NCBI GenBank assembly: GCA_016793585.1 | Contig: JAEUJR010000733.1 | Span: 1 to 8,431, forward strand | DNA length: 8,431 nt | Source: Archangium sp. | GTDB lineage: Bacteria; Myxococcota; Myxococcia; Myxococcales; Myxococcaceae | Direction of reading: 5' to 3' | Part shown: positions 6,496 to 8,431 of the stretch, in pieces | How the letters are laid out: each line of letters opens with the position of its first letter | Numbering within the stretch: position 1 is the stretch's first letter | The notes under the pieces: model-generated | What the model saw: only the letters and a program-made list of their open reading frames with translations | Told to the model about the DNA's origin: nothing | Database searches by the model: none | Translations under genes and position numbers: made by a program

Positions 6496-8040
6496 TCAGG
6501 GCTTCGCCGACAGCCACGCGAGCACGTTGGTGAGTTCGGCCTTCTGATCGAGCGTCACCTGTTTGCCCGAGCGCGCGCGGTTCGGGTCGAGGAACATGAG
6601 CTCGTTCTTCGGGCCCACCTGCGCGACGCACCAGCGCCAGCCGAACCGGGTGGCGTCTGCCTCCATGCGTTGCCACGCAGCCTTCGACCATCGCAGGGGC
6701 AGGGGAGAGCGCTTCACCTGAACACCCAGCAGCGTTGCGCCCCGCGCCGCGAAGAGATCGAACGCGCCCCGTGACGCCCGCGACTGGTAGACGAGCTCGA
6801 AGCCCATCTCGGCCAGGCGCTCGGCGACCGCGAGCTCGGCCTCGTCACCAATCACCGACATCGGCACCACGGAGCCGCCCGGTCTGCGCCACCTCAGCCA
6901 CAGGGCGAACGTCGGGTCAGGCAGCTCGTACAGGCCATCGGCCCGTCGCACTGCGAGATCGCCGAGTCGTTCGAGGTAGCGCGCGACCGAGCCCGTCGAT
7001 GCGCCGATGTGTTTCGCCACGTCGGTCGGCCGCTTTGGCCCGTCGGCCAGCGCGTCGAGCGTCGCGGCGAGCGTCGACGCCTGACCCACCACCCGCTGGA
7101 ATTCACGCTCGAAGAAGAGCGAGAGCCGGCCCGTGCGGCTGAACAGCACGTCGGCCAGCACCGTGCGCACGGTGGCTTCGTCGAAGGGCGGCTGGGCCTG
7201 CATCAGCGCTTCACCCACGACCTGCAGATAGAAGGGCTGGCCACCGAGCAGCTCGGCGAGGCGGCGGGCGAGGGCGACGCCGAACCCACGCGCTGGCTTC
7301 GCGTTGCGCAAGAGCAGGGCCACCGCGTCGTCGAGACCCATGGGGCCCAGCTCCATCAGGCTGAAGTGCTGGAAGAAGGGCGAGTCTCGCGCCTCGACGA
7401 GTCGGCGGAGCAGGGCGCGCTCGGAGCCCGAGACGAAGTACGTGGTGCGTTTGTGGCGCTGCCAGAGGGCGCGCGCGAGCGGCAAGACGCCCGTCGCGCG
7501 GCTCGAGTCGAGGCGGCCGATCTCCTGAAACTCGTCCCACGCGACGACGCAGTGCACCTTCAGGGCGGTCGCGAGGCGATCGGCGAGGCCCAGCGCGAAC
7601 TCGGCCAGCTTCTCGTCGGCCTTGCGCTCGGCGACGTCGAGAATCTCGGCGCGCAGCCCACGATCCAACCCCTGCCAGGCCTTCGAGTCGGTCCACACCG
7701 CGCGGTAGGCCGAGGGCGTGCGGCTGAGCGCGAGCAGCGAGACGCCCAGCTCGTCGGCGAAGAACGCGTCGAGGGTGCGCAGCGCGAGCCGGCGAAACAC
7801 CTCGAAGCTCAGCGGGTGCTCTTCGAACGAGTCGAGCACCACGAAGCGCAGGCGCGGCGAGGCCACCCGGCGTTGCAGCTCGAGCATCAGGCTCGTCTTG
7901 CCCACCTTGCGGCTGCCGAGAATGGCGACCCACTGTGGCGCCCCGCGCACCAGCCGCTTCACCGCGCCCTCGAGCTGCGTCAGCTGCTGCTGGCGGTCGA
8001 AGAAGGCGTCAGCGGTGGCGGGCGTGCTCGAGAAGAACAT
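6496..8040 (-). CDS. STAND-like/archaeal-type ATPase with winged helix and C-terminal PD-(D/E)XK nuclease-like domain
   Basis: The 514-residue product has a Walker A GSRKVGKTS (42-50), a Walker B VVAWDE (165-170), a sensor-like YFVSGSER (201-208) and GGQPFYLQ (266-273), a motif common in the ATPase_2/archaeal ATPase group. Residues 320-385 look like a winged helix (PTDVAKHIGASTGSVARYLERL). Residues 397-475 resemble a PD-(D/E)XK fold: GDEAELAVAERL with Glu402, AFDLF with Asp428, then GVQVK with Gln441 and Lys443. The QxK form occurs in Mrr-type nucleases. Such ATPases with a C-terminal nuclease-like domain (DUF234-like) are known, but mostly with unknown roles. I chose ATG 8040 because the 42-residue extension to 8166 is low-complexity, runs through the repeat and would overlap the likely ndk promoter. 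No Shine-Dalgarno sequence precedes it; the repeat occupies that place. It is a lone gene with no partner. Confidence 0.9.
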   Translation of the reverse strand: MFFSSTPATADAFFDRQQQLTQLEGAVKRLVRGAPQWVAILGSRKVGKTSLMLELQRRVASPRLRFVVLDSFEEHPLSFEVFRRLALRTLDAFFADELGVSLLALSRTPSAYRAVWTDSKAWQGLDRGLRAEILDVAERKADEKLAEFALGLADRLATALKVHCVVAWDEFQEIGRLDSSRATGVLPLARALWQRHKRTTYFVSGSERALLRRLVEARDSPFFQHFSLMELGPMGLDDAVALLLRNAKPARGFGVALARRLAELLGGQPFYLQVVGEALMQAQPPFDEATVRTVLADVLFSRTGRLSLFFEREFQRVVGQASTLAATLDALADGPKRPTDVAKHIGASTGSVARYLERLGDLAVRRADGLYELPDPTFALWLRWRRPGGSVVPMSVIGDEAELAVAERLAEMGFELVYQSRASRGAFDLFAARGATLLGVQVKRSPLPLRWSKAAWQRMEADATRFGWRWCVAQVGPKNELMFLDPNRARSGKQVTLDQKAELTNVLAWLSAKP

Positions 8041-8079
8041 GAAGTGCTGGCAAGATTGCCTGCAGGCAGAGTTGCCTGC
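8040..8079 (+). repeat. Palindromic dispersed repeat, copy 2
   Basis: This is the second copy of the 40-base element at 6160-6199, in direct orientation with an offset of 1880 bases. The hairpin at 8061-8080 is identical over 20 bases to that at 6165-6184. The first half-unit (8046-8063) carries a central T-T mismatch and a changed loop. Read on the minus strand, it fills the leader immediately upstream of the ATPase start codon, whose first base it includes. A hairpin there could hinder translation or mark the edge of an inserted segment. Confidence 0.85.
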
Positions 8080-8097
8080 AACGCCCGCGCGGGGTGA

Positions 8098-8126
8098 TTG
8101 ACTCGGGCGGCGCCGCGCCCTTTGAG
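8098..8126 (+). promoter_or_regulatory. Possible ndk promoter
   Basis: TTGACT (8098-8103) is followed after 17 bases by TTTGAG (8121-8126). The -35 matches consensus at five of six positions, the -10 at only three. The spacer is entirely G and C and contains the palindrome CGGCGCCG. Transcription would begin near 8133, giving a leader of about 59 bases. The spacing and -35 parallel the stronger nuoC promoter in this window. Confidence 0.4.
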
Positions 8127-8181
8127 GTTGCGTCGGCCCACCGTGCGGTGTACCCGGCGCGCGCAACCCTCACGTTTTTCC

Positions 8182-8185
8182 GGAG
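8182..8185 (+). promoter_or_regulatory. Ribosome binding site of ndk
   Basis: GGAG lies six bases before the ATG at 8192 and confirms that start. Confidence 0.7.
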
Positions 8186-8191
8186 TCCTCC

Positions 8192-8431
8192 ATGGCCATC
8201 GAACGCACCCTGTCCATCCTCAAGCCTGACGCCCTCGAGAAGGGCGTGATCGGCAAGATCATCACCCGCTTCGAAGATGCGGGCCTGACCCCCATCGCGA
8301 TTCGCCTGCAGCAGCTCGCCCGTCACGAGGCCGAGGGCTTCTACGCGGTTCACAAGGAGCGCCCCTTCTTCAAGGACCTCGTCGGCTTCATGACGTCGGG
8401 CCCCGTCGTCATCATGTGCCTCGAGGGCGAG
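8192..8431 (+). CDS. ndk: Nucleoside diphosphate kinase, N-terminal 80 residues (cut by window edge)
   Basis: Ndk transfers the gamma phosphate of ATP to other NDPs through a phospho-histidine, balancing NTP and dNTP pools in the cytoplasm. The first 80 residues match the family throughout: [21 protein letters not shown] at the start, with Lys11 of the KPD motif, then the [20 protein letters not shown] block (54-73) and LEGE (77-80). The full protein is normally about 140 residues; the catalytic His lies beyond the window. The start is firm from the conserved N-terminus and the GGAG six bases upstream. It is divergent from the ATPase gene. Confidence 0.98.
   Translation, partial: MAIERTLSILKPDALEKGVIGKIITRFEDAGLTPIAIRLQQLARHEAEGFYAVHKERPFFKDLVGFMTSGPVVIMCLEGE

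Noticed and set aside
6225..6533. Plus-strand TTG-initiated small gene
   Set aside because: Only the first third looks coding; there is no ribosome binding site apart from a G-run, and the end is antisense to the ATPase gene.
8041..8166. N-terminal extension of the ATPase to an upstream start
   Set aside because: The extra 42 residues are Pro/Arg/Gln-rich, read through the repeat and overlap the probable ndk promoter; homology-like sequence starts after the Met at 8040.
8176..8180. T-run before ndk as part of an intrinsic terminator
   Set aside because: No stable GC hairpin precedes it directly and no plus-strand gene ends nearby.

Overview
The window is a high-GC bacterial chromosome segment with dense coding on both strands and strong G/C preference at third codon positions. 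A myxobacterium or other Myxococcota relative is the likeliest source. The grounds are the lipoprotein with an Asp-Ala-Gly-rich linker and an EGF-like module, the base composition and the gene content; this is an inference, not a phylogenetic result.

Layout from left to right. Positions 1-1131 (minus strand) hold the start of a respiratory complex I operon: nuoC followed by nuoD, the latter cut by the window edge. A near-consensus sigma-70 promoter (TTGACC, 17-base spacer, TATACA) lies just upstream of nuoC, so this operon starts at nuoC and not at nuoA or nuoB. Positions 1261-2241 (minus) hold an unrecognised 326-residue protein with a basic, polar N-terminal half and a Gly/Ala-rich, beta-like C-terminal half. 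Positions 2335-3945 (minus) hold fhs, formate-tetrahydrofolate ligase, in a form whose usual family signatures are diverged. Divergent from it, 4055-5257 (plus) encodes a probable lipoprotein with one EGF-like module, a CAP/SCP domain and a C-terminal beta-rich segment. Positions 5323-6162 (plus) encode a 279-residue protein with a Trp-rich motif resembling DUF6882-type proteins.

The accessory-looking part is 6160-8080. Two imperfect 40-base direct repeats (6160-6199 and 8040-8079, 34 of 40 identical), each built from tandem GCAGGCA/TGCCTGC hairpins, bracket a 1.9 kb segment. It holds a short stretch of non-obvious sequence, the apparent 3' end of a broken gene (6384-6495, minus), and a 514-residue STAND-like/archaeal-type ATPase (6496-8040, minus). 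The ATPase carries a winged-helix segment and a C-terminal Mrr-like PD-(D/E)XK nuclease-like domain. One repeat starts on the stop codon of the left gene and the other on the start codon of the ATPase.

At the right edge the conserved ndk gene (8192 onward, plus) is cut by the window end.

The housekeeping genes (nuoCD, fhs, ndk) are functionally unrelated and each seems separately transcribed. No multi-gene defence or biosynthetic system is evident. The most unusual item is the repeat-bracketed ATPase-nuclease gene beside a gene remnant.
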